64,000 bases of DNA from Antitrichia curtipendula (taxonomy: Eukaryota; Streptophyta; Bryopsida; Hypnales; Leucodontaceae): NCBI GenBank assembly GCA_951230915.1, contig OX579636.1, positions 10,121,001 to 10,185,000 of the forward strand, given 5' to 3'. The notes under the pieces were generated by a model. The model had not been told where the DNA came from, made no database searches, and worked only from the letters and a program-made list of their open reading frames with translations. Below, one piece after another: positions 48,638-59,729 of the stretch (position 1 is its first letter; the number at the start of each line of letters is the position of its first letter). The translations under genes were made by a program, and so were the position numbers.

Positions 48638-49889
48638 GAAATTCTGATATTATGTAGTACTTGTTCACCTTGTAGTTGTAGGTATGTAGAAGTACTTGAG
48701 TGTGAAGAGTAGAGTTATATGTCTGGAAAGTAGCGTTTTGTAAAAAGTGTAAAAGATATTCATGAAATAATTATAAAAAATGGATTGTTTGACTACTTTT
48801 CGCGAAGCAATTTCTCCTACTAAGAGTAAATGAAGTTTTCACTAATCCCCCTCCCTCAACATTTGAGTTTGTGCATTTTAGATGCCGTACTAGCCAAGTG
48901 CAATGTTGCATCCTCCAAGTGCAAAAATGTCTAATTCCGTGTTAAGGCCCATGAAAAGTGAAGCAAGTTTTCATCTTTTAGAAAATTAATTTTAAAATTG
49001 GAAAAAACAATTATGATCCAAGAAAACTTGAAATTTATTTTCCAATTCCAAATCCACATAAAAGTACGTCCTTAGTGATTAATATTTGATGTAAAAAAAT
49101 TAATTCTTTTGCAATAATCAAATAAAGTAGAGGTACCTATTCCTCGTCACTATATCTTGAAAATATATAGATATAGAAAGACCAAAATGTACAACTTGCA
49201 TACATGAATGCAAACAATGGTTTGGGGTACACCATACATTTGAACTTCACAAATTCATAGTATATTCAAACACATTTAGAAAATTGTCATTTAAGGAAAA
49301 AAAAATTATGATTTTCAATTTCTAAAGTACAAAAAATAATTTCATGTTTTCATGCTACTTCAAAGTATACATAATTGCTTAAAGTGACAGAAACAGGTGC
49401 CTCCACCTTGGGGCCATTGCGGGCAATATAAAAAAATTGGCAATTTTGTTTCAGTTCTTACTTGAATTTGGCACTTGTTTCTTTAACACTAAAAAAAATG
49501 TTCGAAAGAAATAATGAAATAGCCAAACCTTCCTAAAAAACACACTGGATTTGCCAATATTTGGATGAAAGTTACTAATAATAGACAATTTTGTGGACAA
49601 AACATACATATGTGGATGATTCTATCTGGGTTTTTTTTCTAACTTGCATACATTTCAAGATGCAAGTCCTAAACCACCGCATCAATGTTAGTGATAGATA
49701 TTTCAAGTAATATGTTGCTCATTTCATTCTTAGCCTCTAAATGCTCGAGGCACCAAATTTTGGTGTCGACAATACTTTGAAGTTAAACAAAACCTAACCA
49801 AGTTGCTATTTTAAGAAGTTTATACTTTTAAAAAATTTCATATTTAACCCCTAGAGGACCAAAGTGCATTTTTTGGCAACATAGCAATT
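48638..49889. other. 3' flank of the transposase-like gene, AT-rich
   Basis: No gene seen. TTTAACCCCTAGAGGACCAA near 49853 is the inverse of the GTCCTTTAGGGGTTAA motif that ends copies of the dispersed family, and marks the inner edge of the right arm. Confidence 0.45.
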
Positions 49890-50800
49890 TTGGGTAGCTC
49901 ACTATGAATGGAATTTTTGTTTTGTTTTTAAATTTTAACACAACATTTTTTTGAGGAGTAGCTTTAAGGCCCAACAATTTTCATAACTTTTGACTACATT
50001 GTCAAAAAGTTATTGAATGATATGTAGTTTTCATTGCTTGGCAGGCAACCCGAGCAACAAAAAAACTCTTTTTAAAAATCACTTAATTGAAAAATAAAAA
50101 TTTGAAATTATTTTTTTGGATTTCTACAAACAAGGAAAACTTTGAATCATTCCATTTTGATTAATGAGATGAAAGTTATAAGGAGTTTTAGTTGAGGGTA
50201 GTTTACAAGTAGTTATGAAATCTCTATTCTACAATAAACTTTGAAGTCCTCTATTTTACTCAATTTTAATATTTTTGAAAAAGAATTAAAAAAATAAGAT
50301 TTAGATTGTTTATTACAACAAGTCAATCATTGGGATTGGCATTTTCCAATACCATATATAAATGGTTAACAATTTAGTATTCTGAATCATTCTCTACTTC
50401 TTTCTAATTACTATTTGTTTCCTATATATTGTACAATTCCCAATGATCTAAAAAATTTCAATTATGTAGCCAACTTGACTTGGAGAATGAATCCAAAGAG
50501 TTACAATCATTTTGGAAATTTTATAATAAAGATCTGAGCTTGTGAAGTGCAGCTGCCCGTTTTTTCACAAGGGCAAAAAAAAGGATTTTTGTCACTTCCA
50601 ACGCTAATATCTTGCAATATACACGATGGAATTTTCTAAATTTTTTTCCACATATTCTCAAACTAGTGTATTGCAAGATCCTATAGTTACATTTGTCTAA
50701 ATTTTTTTTTTCCTGAAATTTGGTACTTGTGTTAGAAATGGCAATTCTAGAGCATTTTTGATGAAAACATAGTCAAAAACCTTTAGGAATTAAAGTCTAG
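49890..50800 (-). repeat. Right arm of the ~0.9 kb inverted repeat
   Basis: Reverse complement of 42180-43110 with the same anchors in reverse order (for example AAGTGCAGCTGCCCGTTTTT near 50545 and AAGGCCCAACAATTTTCATA near 49965). Together the arms span about 8.6 kb and enclose the gene at 45437-48637 and the minisatellite. Outer ends fade gradually, so no terminal bases or target duplication could be defined. Confidence 0.8.
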
Positions 50801-51900
50801 TTTTAGCATCAAAAAATGATTTTGAAAATGATTGATTATGATTTTACTATTCAAGATTTTGTGCAATGTGTCCATTGCAATCTTGACTTTCTGTAGTGGT
50901 GAAGGCTCTTCAAAATGAACCTCAAATACACTGTATCTTGGAGATAAAATCAAATTAGAAATTCATTTAAAAAAATTGTATAGTAGATTTCAAGAAGCCA
51001 TAAATTGATTGGAGTTAGCCGTGTTAGGTCCTTCATCCTCATATTCTTTTGGTGACCAACTTTTTAGATTTGACATGTGAAAAGAGGGTTGAAAGACTTG
51101 AAATCACTTTCGCAGTTTTAACACACTCATGATCAAACATTATAATCTTTCAATCCTTAAATGATATTGTTGTTGTTGTTTCTTTTTCTATGTGATCTCT
51201 AACATGTCTAGTTTAAATTTGCGTGGTTATAATTCCAAAAAAAAGTTAATACACCTTGTGAATATGTTGGCCTTTTGTTCAATTTAGAGCAAATTCCTAG
51301 AAGCTCAGAAAAGGCCTTTCGTTTAGGGGTTCGACAGGGAACGCATTTACAACCCGGTCGGTTCACTGGGTGTTACTTTGCCACCAAAAGAGCAATAAAA
51401 ATGGGCTAGCAACAACCAATGAGGTTCCCAATGAGGTGCCATGTCCTGAGAGACGAAAGATGCCAGCGCCTCACTGTCACAGTAACATTCGTCCTCCCTC
51501 TGCGCGATACTTTCCTTTCTCGACAGATTCCTCATCGCAGATCGCAAGGATCCACCCCAAAAATCCATTCCTGCAGTTTCTGACCCCATTTTCTGATTGG
51601 GTTTTAGCAGGAATTCTCTTTCGGGGGTTGCATCCATCCATCCCCTGTGACGGAAGGTCGGTCCGTGGCCGGAGTGAACCGTCCCCCTCACTCGTCCCCG
51701 ACGGAGGGAAGACGCTGCAACTTTTTACTTGCTACGCAATGATGAAATTTGCAAACTTTGAATTCATATTTGCAATCAGAGATCCCCAATTAGGTAGCGG
51801 AGATGGAGAAGATACTGTAAACTATTGAAGCACAAAATAGTGTTTTTTTACTTTTTTACGTGCACCCCTGGAATGACATCGGGGGGACGAGCGAGGGGGT
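50801..51900. other. Upstream flank of the lipase gene
   Basis: Shifts from AT-rich to GC-richer after about 51300. No protein family recognised. The 51.3-51.83 kb patch could be distal promoter or another leader exon. Confidence 0.35.
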
Positions 51901-52240
51901 CGGTTAACCCCGTCATGTCGTAGGAGGTGCCTTATACGCTTGGTTGTGGCGTGCTCGCCGGAGTGTTTGGACGTGCCGTCTTCTCTCGCGTTGCTGAGTT
52001 CTTTTGTAAGTCTGTTGGAACAATTCGACACTGGTTTTAGTTTCAGCCCAATTGCTTGCTGGGTTAGTCGGTGGTTTGGGATGATTCTGGCGGAAGTCGG
52101 TGGTGACATCTGCAGCCCAATTGCTTGGTTGGTTGGTTCATTCGTTTGTGATTTAGAAGAATTTCAAGGGTGTAGAATTCGTGTGCTCTGGAACTCATTC
52201 GTGTTGGCTAATTCAATTCCAGCCTTCCACGACGACCAGC

Positions 52241-52324
52241 ATGGGAGATGATCGGTCGGTATCAGGAGCTTCGTCATTTGACAATTCGATGTGCAAGCAA
52301 AGGGGGTCGATGGGGTCTCAGTAG
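52241..52324 (+). CDS. Upstream ORF in the lipase leader (27 codons)
   Basis: Starts ATGGGAGATGATCGG and ends CAGTAG two bases before the predicted donor (GTGAGC at 52327) of the first leader intron. It contains two further in-frame ATGs. If present in the mature leader it could repress lipase translation. Whether it is in the mRNA depends on the inferred leader exons. Confidence 0.35.
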   Translation: MGDDRSVSGASSFDNSMCKQRGSMGSQ

Positions 52325-52588
52325 CGGTGAGCTTTGAAATTGGAGGAGAAGTATTTTTCAATTTTAATTGTAGGATCTCTTGGTCCAAAGTTTGCTTCTT
52401 TTGGAGTAAGTTTTAGGGTTTGGTTACGAGAACTTGTCAGCTTTATGAATTTGCTGCTTGCGTGGAAGCTCTTGTCAAGGAATAATGCGAGGAAGCAATT
52501 TTGTTTGGTGTATATTTGCAATTGAGTTCTCGATCATGTTTCATCTGGTCTTTTGCACTTAAACCTACGTTTTCTCTGTTTTCTTTAG

Positions 52589-52658
52589 ACTTTATGATCT
52601 CAAACATCTGCATCCACTAGCGCTACTTCATCTGGTGTTTCGCTTGAGTCCGAAGCTG
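52589..52658 (+). other. Predicted leader exon of the lipase mRNA
   Basis: Bounded by an acceptor (TTCTCTGTTTTCTTTAG) and a donor (GCTG/GTAAGT). The next acceptor, TGTGCTTTGACAG, ends at 52845 and opens the exon that carries the start codon. The first leader exon would end at 52326 (donor GTGAGC). Splice signals are good, but this is inference without transcript data. Confidence 0.45.
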
Positions 52659-52858
52659 GTAAGTCACCTTTACCGAGGTTTCGCATTCTTTCGTATTTTC
52701 GTAGGTTTGCTTACTTTTGCTTGGTTTTCTCAGGGGATCTACTTCTTTGAACTTCTTTTTGTCGACGTTCTGGATCCTGTACGCATTGTTATTACATCCT
52801 TGCTGCTGCTCTCAATACTGAGCCATGATTTGTGTGCTTTGACAGATTGGTATTAGGA

Positions 52859-55800
52859 ATGGGATACGATCGAAAACATCAGTATGAATTTATCATACTG
52901 TTCTTAACTTTGGTAACATGTATAGCATCTGCCGAAACAGGTGCGTGTCATGGTTGCTTTTTGCATCCTCAGGTTGCTGTCATGCTTGAGTTCTTTGGTT
53001 TGGGTGGGACTTAGCCTAGGGTTAAGGATCGTTCCAGTGAGGACGTAACTAGGGTTCGGGGAAATTCGTTATTGGCTAATTTATACTATAGAGGATCCGG
53101 AGGAGGAGATCCGGCATTCGATATGTTTTCTTCCTCGAGTTTGAGATCCCTTGCAAATGGAGATTTCCGATCCCGGCTTCAGGGTGCTCTTTAATGACCC
53201 TCATAAACCGCAAAACCTTACGGAACGGAGCCAATAGGGTTTGTGATTAGGCTGGAACGGTTGCTAGGCTTCCTGCTAGGGTCTAGTAAATTTTTGACAA
53301 ATTTTCGGTCTCCTAGGAGTTGATTTCATTGACCTCTTATTGGATTCCTATACCTTAGATACGACTTTGGCGCTTTCCATGCCCTATTGAACGCTGGGTC
53401 TGCCGGCAAGTCCTCTATACTCCTGTCCTGTCTTATTGAGGAGAATGACAAGACTGAGAAAAATGAGGATTTGCTTGTACAGGTCAGAAGACTGTACTTT
53501 GTGAATATGATAGGACGAAAACGCTCGTTCTTGTGGAGTACGCTTCTGCGGTATATGTCTTGAACTGTTCTTGTTATCGATTTCTTTGTTGGTTTTGTTT
53601 GCTTCTTAACTGTTTATTGCCTTTGTTTTTTCTGAAAATTCAATAGTTGATTTGCAGTTTATATCATTGCAGGAATATAGGAATGTAAATCTTGCTTCAG
53701 TAGGTGACTTTTTCACTGCTGTTAAAGATAAACGTAAAATTGAATTGTATGCTAGGTCTACATTGTGGACGACACGTCACTTCTATCATGGTCATGTTCT
53801 CGTTGCAAAGGTTTGACCAAGGTATGTCAACTTCTTTTTATGTTTCATTTCTTATGGGGCATACAATCTCTACCCTTGCAAGCCTAGAGTCCTCAGACTA
53901 GACCCTCTTCAAAACACATTAATCTCATGTTCCTCGTTTTCTTCTAATCTTCTGTGCGAGTGTTGACTGATATGCCCTTTTTGATCATCGAGTGCTTTAT
54001 TCGTTTGATGATTTTTCATGGCGCAGGATTTCAAGATCCATACCCTTATTATAGATCCACACTGTCTCCAGGTATATGCTCTGGTAGTGTTCATTGAATG
54101 TTGATTTGCTTAGTTTTCTCTTGCTTAATTGAAAAATTAGAAGAAGGGATCCAGGGGTTAAAGCTCATTAACCTTGGGGTTTATTGTGCTTAGAAAACGA
54201 AGGGTTGAGTCCAATGGATCCCTAAAACTACATCTGTACCTAATGCAATTTGCTGACCATCAATTCATGTTTTATGCAGGCTTTTGTTGGTGTGGCAGAA
54301 AATTTGAAGTCTATTGTAATTGCTTTTCGTGGAACTCAGGATACTAGGTGAGTGTTATGTTAATCTCTGACTTCTAGTGGTTGTCACTACATGTTGATGC
54401 AAAGTGGGAACATCGCTTTATGTTCTCGAATTTATTGATTTGTGAGGAATGACTTTGTGATAAAATGTTTTGCACATGTGGTTTGCAGCATGCAGAATTG
54501 GGCAGAAGACTTATATTTCAGAGAGTTGGATCTGGATTACCCAGGACTGAGTGATGCAATGGTAAATTTGTTCCCATTCCAATATGTTTGAACCTCATCC
54601 TATTGTGGCTCATGTTTTGACTTAAGTCGAGTTCTTTAAACGGGTTTGTGGTTGCTTGATAGATGGATAAGCGGTATAATTGTCTGCTAATTCCCTTGTT
54701 CCTTGTAGCAGGTACACAGTGGGTTCTATGCAGCCTATCACAACACCACATTACGGGAGCGGGTTGTTGATGCTGTGCAAGAAATTTTACATGCCAGGAG
54801 TGACCTTAGTATTATGATTACAGGACACTCCATGGGAGGCGCAATGGCTACCTTCTGTGGACTTGATCTATCTGTGAGTCTTTTAACTAACATGTGAGAC
54901 GCCCTTGTGCGTTAAGAATGTCTTTTAGCAAACCAGTCATGCCCAATGGGATAGTGACAGAGGGACGACCATGTCACCCAGAGAACTTGTTTTCGAGTTG
55001 TTTACTTCCATAGTTGCGAGTTCATTTAACGACTGAAATACGGTACTTCCGTTGGAAGAAAACTTTGCAGATTTGGTTCGTGAGTTTCATCTAGTTTCCA
55101 AATAGTTGCCCATCTATGTGTCAAAAAGTCTCACTTATCAAGGTTTAGAGTCCGTGTCAACAAGGTATTTTTTGTCACGTAGTACATATGTCATCATGCA
55201 AAACCAAAGTTCTGCAGAAATTGTACGAAATTAAAATTTAGTAGATGGTAGGCTCTAAACAGACGAGCGTTCGTTCTAGGTCATGAACTGTCTTTTGGCC
55301 GTGAAATATCTGTAGAGATTGTAAACGGCGTTTGACTAACTTTATCTGCAGCGATATGTATTGACTTCCTCATTTGCTGTTTTTTTCAGGTAAACTATGG
55401 CTTCAGGAATGTCGAGGTTGTCACATTTGGGCAACCTCGTGTAGGGAATTATGCCTTCGCAACGTATTTTAATGAGCATGTTCCATTGACGACCCGCGTG
55501 ACGCATGCAAATGACATAGTACCTCATCTGCCTCCGAATTATCCATGGTTAGGAGAAAAGACTTACCACCACTTTGCTACTGAGGTTCGTAATTACTGAT
55601 CTTCTAACCTTGGAATAAAATATCGGGTTGTCTTCCGGAAGTGGGTGTGCTTGGTCTATGTTCGTATATTTTTGCTCTCGTTGTCTTCGAGAAATAATTA
55701 GTTCTCGTTGTGTACTTGGATTCTCTTCTATGGTTTGGTGTCTGCATGTCAAGAGACGTTTAGATTGGAACTTCCTGGAATGATCTACCAATCCAGGTGG

Positions 55801-56319
55801 TTCCTGCTCATGGGTAATTTCATGGTGTTCAGGAATATTAGCTTTGAAGAATTTTAGACAGAGTACTGCACGGGTTGATTCCCCTCACTAATGTGCTGCT
55901 GCATGGTACAGGTCTGGATCTTTAGAGTGGCCATAGGCCGACTGCAATACGAGTTTGAACGAGTTTGTGACGGCTCTGGCGAGGATACCTCCTGCAGCAG
56001 GTCCGCCTTACCCTTTTTGAGTACCTTGGAAATCAAATGACAGCTGCTGTTCAGTTTGTTCTCTTTTGACTGCCTTGGAAAAGGATCCCCTTTTTTGAGT
56101 TTTTTTGAGTTACTTTATCACAATTCAATAACACAGGATTCTCTGGTGGGTCATGGCAGGTCTGTTGCTGGCAACAGTGTTGCAGATCATCTGAACTACT
56201 ATGGTGTTAGTTTGAGGACTGGAGACGATTTATTTGCTTTGCGGAGCAGCTTACCTGATTCCAATACGTCGTATTTGGAATGGGGTTGTAAAACTGGTGC
56301 GCAGTATCAACGTCTTTGA
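52859..56319 (+). CDS. Secreted class 3 (fungal-type) lipase, 10 exons
   Basis: Exons: 52859-52940, 53483-53550, 53756-53821, 54027-54071, 54280-54347, 54489-54561, 54712-54873, 55390-55584, 55912-56000, 56160-56319. They sum to 1008 nt in phase, giving 335 residues, with GT/AG at every junction. An in-frame TGA precedes the ATG. Residues 6-25 are a hydrophobic signal peptide (FIILFLTLVTCIASA). A conserved Cys-rich stretch (SWSCSRCKGLT), AFRGTQD, nucleophile Ser174 in TGHSMGGA, Asp230 in ANDIVPHLPP and His249 in TYHHFATEVW form the expected lipase_3 triad. Predicted role: hydrolysis of acyl esters of glycerolipids in the secretory pathway or apoplast. The C-terminal tail after NYYGVSLRTGD is not conserved as far as I can tell. 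No disruptions; probably functional. Confidence 0.92.
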
Positions 56320-56323
56320 CGTA

Positions 56324-56585
56324 AGGTAACTACACTTAATGCGAACCCTCTCCTAAAGTTAACATTTTCTGAACATGAAAGCTTGCGGGTTGCTTATAGG
56401 TGTACCTGTAATGAGCACTTCAATTTAGTTTTTATCTGTAATCAACTTCTGAGTTTATTTATGTAGTGTAAAACATAAGAGCCAAGCTGTTGGAATCCTC
56501 TTTTGATTGCCAACAAATATCAAGGCAATACAATAATATGAATCATTTACACATGCTTATTTGGAGCTTTTAGGTGTACATACCT
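56324..56585. mobile_element. MITE with AGGTAACTACAC ends, TA flanks (copy 2)
   Basis: The left end AGGTAACTACACTTAA (56324) and right end TTTTAGGTGTACATACCT (56568-56585) are flanked by TA (56322-56323, 56586-56587). The ends match the element at 24110-24398. It begins 4 bp after the lipase stop codon, so it must form part of the 3' UTR or lie in a 3' UTR intron, and could supply the end of the transcript. Internal sequence is diverged from copy 1. Confidence 0.75.
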
Positions 56586-56609
56586 TACTTGTTGCCATTT
56601 GAACTGTAG

Positions 56610-56786
56610 GAGGCTCCGCTTCAGGATGGCTTGGTGATACAGTATGGATTTTATTGTTCCATTTGTTATCCTTGGACCAGGTGCAAATTTGTCAAGAAGG
56701 TGGCAAAGGCACCTGCTTCAAAGGACGAAGTTCTGAAGTATGGTCATTTCAGGATCCTTGAGAAAGCCCCTTCTACGAGAGCTTAA
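56610..56786 (+). other. Open frame after an acceptor-like site, 3' of the lipase
   Basis: Fifty-eight open codons follow TTTGAACTGTAG, ending in TAA at 56784. Part is lysine/alanine-rich (FVKKVAKAPASKDEVLKYGH, then FRILEKAPSTRA). No ATG at the start and no family recognised. It could be an alternative last exon of the lipase gene, an exon of another gene, or chance in the 3' UTR. Confidence 0.25.
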
Positions 56787-58430
56787 CTGCGAGGAGATAT
56801 GACGTTGTGAATTTTTAAGATAGGCTCATTTGTTGTACATAATTTTTCATCGCTTTAGTTACCATTTTGGCCTTATAGAATGAGGCTATGCACTGGGAAG
56901 GATAATTGTACAGTACAGCAGGCTGCCTTCTCCACCACAGGGCAAAGCCTCACTTATTCTTCTACCTAGGTATTTTTTTCGTGCACTTTTCTGTCGTTTT
57001 GCTTGGAGGATTGTGGGACAGCTCTAGGCTCAAGGAATTTACAACTCGTTTGTTCCTTACAGCGCAGCAAGTAGCTGTTCGATGTCTAGAGCTGGAATAT
57101 GTATGACATGTAATTTCATGGTGTAAATTTTCATGGTACAAAATGGCATTGCAAATGATTATACTTGGGTTGTGTTCACGGGAGGCATCAAGCTAAATAA
57201 AGCCATAATGTGCCAAATTTCAATGATTTTTAATGTGCCCATATTACATAACTTGAAAAGTACACTCTTTGAAGTTTTTAATTTCACTTTGTAGTTCTCA
57301 ATTCCATTAATATTTGAATGTTTGAGATCAATTTCAATTTGCACTCTTGGCATTGTTGAAGCTTTGAAATGCAAGGGGTCCATAACATTGTTGCCTTTTT
57401 TTGGGGGGGGGGAAGTATAACTAGCAAACGGTGTTGACTTTGTAATCTTGAATTCTACATCTACTAATAATTGAATTATAAATGGAATATGATAATATCA
57501 AGATTTTAGAATAAAAATAAAAAAGATTTTTAATTGTTTTTCAATTTGGTTTGCAAACTTTTAAAAGTGCTTATAGTTCACTTTTTGTAAGTCTCGATAA
57601 TGTTTTGAAGCCCTTAAATTTATTTTTTAATTTATTGGATGCAATGATTCTATATTATCCATCATTGTTACCATTGTAGGAAATTGACTTCCATGCATTT
57701 CAAAATATAAATAACTCAATAAAATGCTTGTGATACTAATCTAAATGAGGTTCTAATAGTTCTTGGATTTGGAGGTATTGTGTTTGAATTGCCATTCTAC
57801 ACAGTCAATCTCAGATCCCATGATTAATTCATGCATGCAATACAAGTCTTGGAAATAAATGTCATGTTGAATACTCACTACTTCAATTCATTCAATTCAT
57901 GTAAGAATTTGAATAGCATAAGATCCCATCATGAACCCTTACAATAATTCAATGAATATTGGATAAGCTTGATTTATTTAATATGAGAATTTGGATGACA
58001 ACTATAGTATTTGTAAAATGAAATGAAGCCAAATCAAGTTTTATGTTTTGTTTAGTTTAGTCTTTTTTTTCAGTTCAAAGATGGAATTAGAAAGACTTTA
58101 ATATTGTAGGAGGGCTTTATAATTTGCAAGGTTTTAAATTTCAACTAATCATATGGGATGTACTTTGTTTTCTCATGCAAATTGTTATATATATAATGCA
58201 CTACAAAATATGGAACACCATTAGCAATAGCATTCACTGGAAATCATTTGGGTGAGCTACATCTCCTAAATGAAATGTCTCTAATGACTTTATGAAAAAT
58301 AATGAAGAATTTTAGGCTTCAAATGTTGATGCTTCTTTACTTTATACTCTAGTACAAACCTTGGCTTAATATTAGACCAAGCTATAAGACTAGGGCTTGG
58401 GCTTTAATCAACTCAAGAGACTTGAATATT
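56787..58430. other. 3' flank of the lipase gene and AT-rich spacer
   Basis: Contains candidate AATAAAG (about 57195) for polyadenylation and a G-run near 57402-57411. Beyond about 57400 the sequence is AT-rich without genes. Confidence 0.45.
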
Positions 58431-59398
58431 ATTCCATTTTCTTCAATCTAGACTCAAAGGAGGCTTTCACACCTGATGCTATGAAACAGCAGGTAAAACA
58501 ACAAGAAACAGTCAAGCACCGTAGACTAGTCGCACAGTTGCGTCCGGCAATCCAAAGTAAGACGGGGTAGTCCGCGGCAGCTCCAGAGCAGTGACATAGC
58601 ATCAACGTTTTCAGACCACAATTAAAGACCTCATGAATGTTAGTACGATACGAAGTTTGAGCCCTTCCGTTTCGCACTTCACAGAAGTTGTTAAGGTTCG
58701 TGTAATTCGCTATCCTCGAGTGTGCCAATTTGTAGCTCGATTTTTACCGTTTTTGTTGTCCATGTTGACAAAACCGAGCAACGCTGATGGTCGATGATGA
58801 ATTTTAATTCAACGGACGCATTGAAGAACACTCCTGTCGTCTAGTGAAAAGTTCTGGGACAATTTAGGTTTTCAGTTTTGTGAATCATAGTGCAAAGGAA
58901 ACGACGGCAGACTTCCGTGTACGCCAGAGCAGCTGCGACAACCGACATTCAGGTTTCATCTAAGCCGGACAGTAGTGCTTTGTCAATGAATTGTAGTTGT
59001 GTATGTATGAGCTCTTTTTGTTGCCACCTGTTTTGCTCCATGAGGATAGTCTTTTCAGTCGATGTTCTGTTCTCCGATGCCATGCATTATTCAGTTCAAA
59101 TTCTAAAGATCCAGTCCAAGTAGTTATCCGATTTGTAGTTTAGGGTTTTCGTGGAATTTGTAAGAGTTCTTTCATGTGCCATTTTTAGTCGGAGGCAATC
59201 CCTAGTTTGATAGAGCGTGGTAGACTGCCGACCTCATTACTAGCAGACGTTTGCAAAGACCAGCATCAGTGCTTGTATTCAAATTCATGTCGTCGTTTAA
59301 GTCGGAGGCGACCTTCTACTAACATTTGGATTATGTGTTTCTCCGTGTATAGTTCAATTTAATACTGTTGTTGTTGGCCATGGACATTGTCGACACAC
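58431..59398. other. GC-richer left part of the Harbinger block
   Basis: Composition changes abruptly near 58440 and stays GC-richer to the window end, suggesting that the whole block came in as one element. Short frames on both strands carry no domain. The left transposon end was not identified. Confidence 0.4.
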
Positions 59399-59724
59399 TA
59401 TAACAAAACATGGTAAAAAAAACCGCACTCAAAATCGAGTGCGGTTCTTTTTGCCACGTTTTTGTGCAAGCGCGCGTAGTGGGCAGTCAGCTTCTTTTGC
59501 AATTTCCCATTGAAAGTTTTGAAATTTGAAAGCGTGTAATATACCGTTGAAAAGGTATTTTTAAGACCTTTCCAATGGTATATTACACATTTCCAAATTC
59601 TAAAAATTGAAGTGGGAAATTGCAAAAGAAGATGACTATGCGCGTAGTGGGTCTGCACAAAAACGTGGCGAAAAGAACCACACTCGATTTTGAGTGCGGT
59701 TTTTTTTTACCATGTTTTGTTATA
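59399..59724. mobile_element. 326 bp foldback MITE (copy 2 of the ATAACAAAACATGG family)
   Basis: Ends TATAACAAAACATGGTAAAA and its inverse, each followed by a CCGCACTC..GAGTGCGG mini-stem. The interior also folds back: ATTTCCCATTGAAAG.. and GTAATATACC(G)TTGAAAAGG pair with CCTTTCCAATGGTATATTAC and GTGGGAAAT. The whole element is thus one hairpin. The 73 bp copy at 35551 consists of the ends only. It sits immediately 5' of the Harbinger frame. Confidence 0.88.
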
Positions 59725-59729
59725 TGTAC

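Noticed and set aside
42180..50800. Certain classification of the arms as terminal inverted repeats
   Set aside because: Not accepted as proven: related repeats occur on both strands at 1-18 kb, no target duplication or exact ends could be found, and two opposite insertions remain possible.
51347..51828. Overlapping 114- and 152-codon frames on opposite strands ahead of the lipase gene
   Set aside because: Neither carries a domain. The region is better explained as GC-richer promoter or leader DNA.
59398..59658. 86-codon minus-strand frame
   Set aside because: Lies wholly inside the palindromic MITE and has no protein character.
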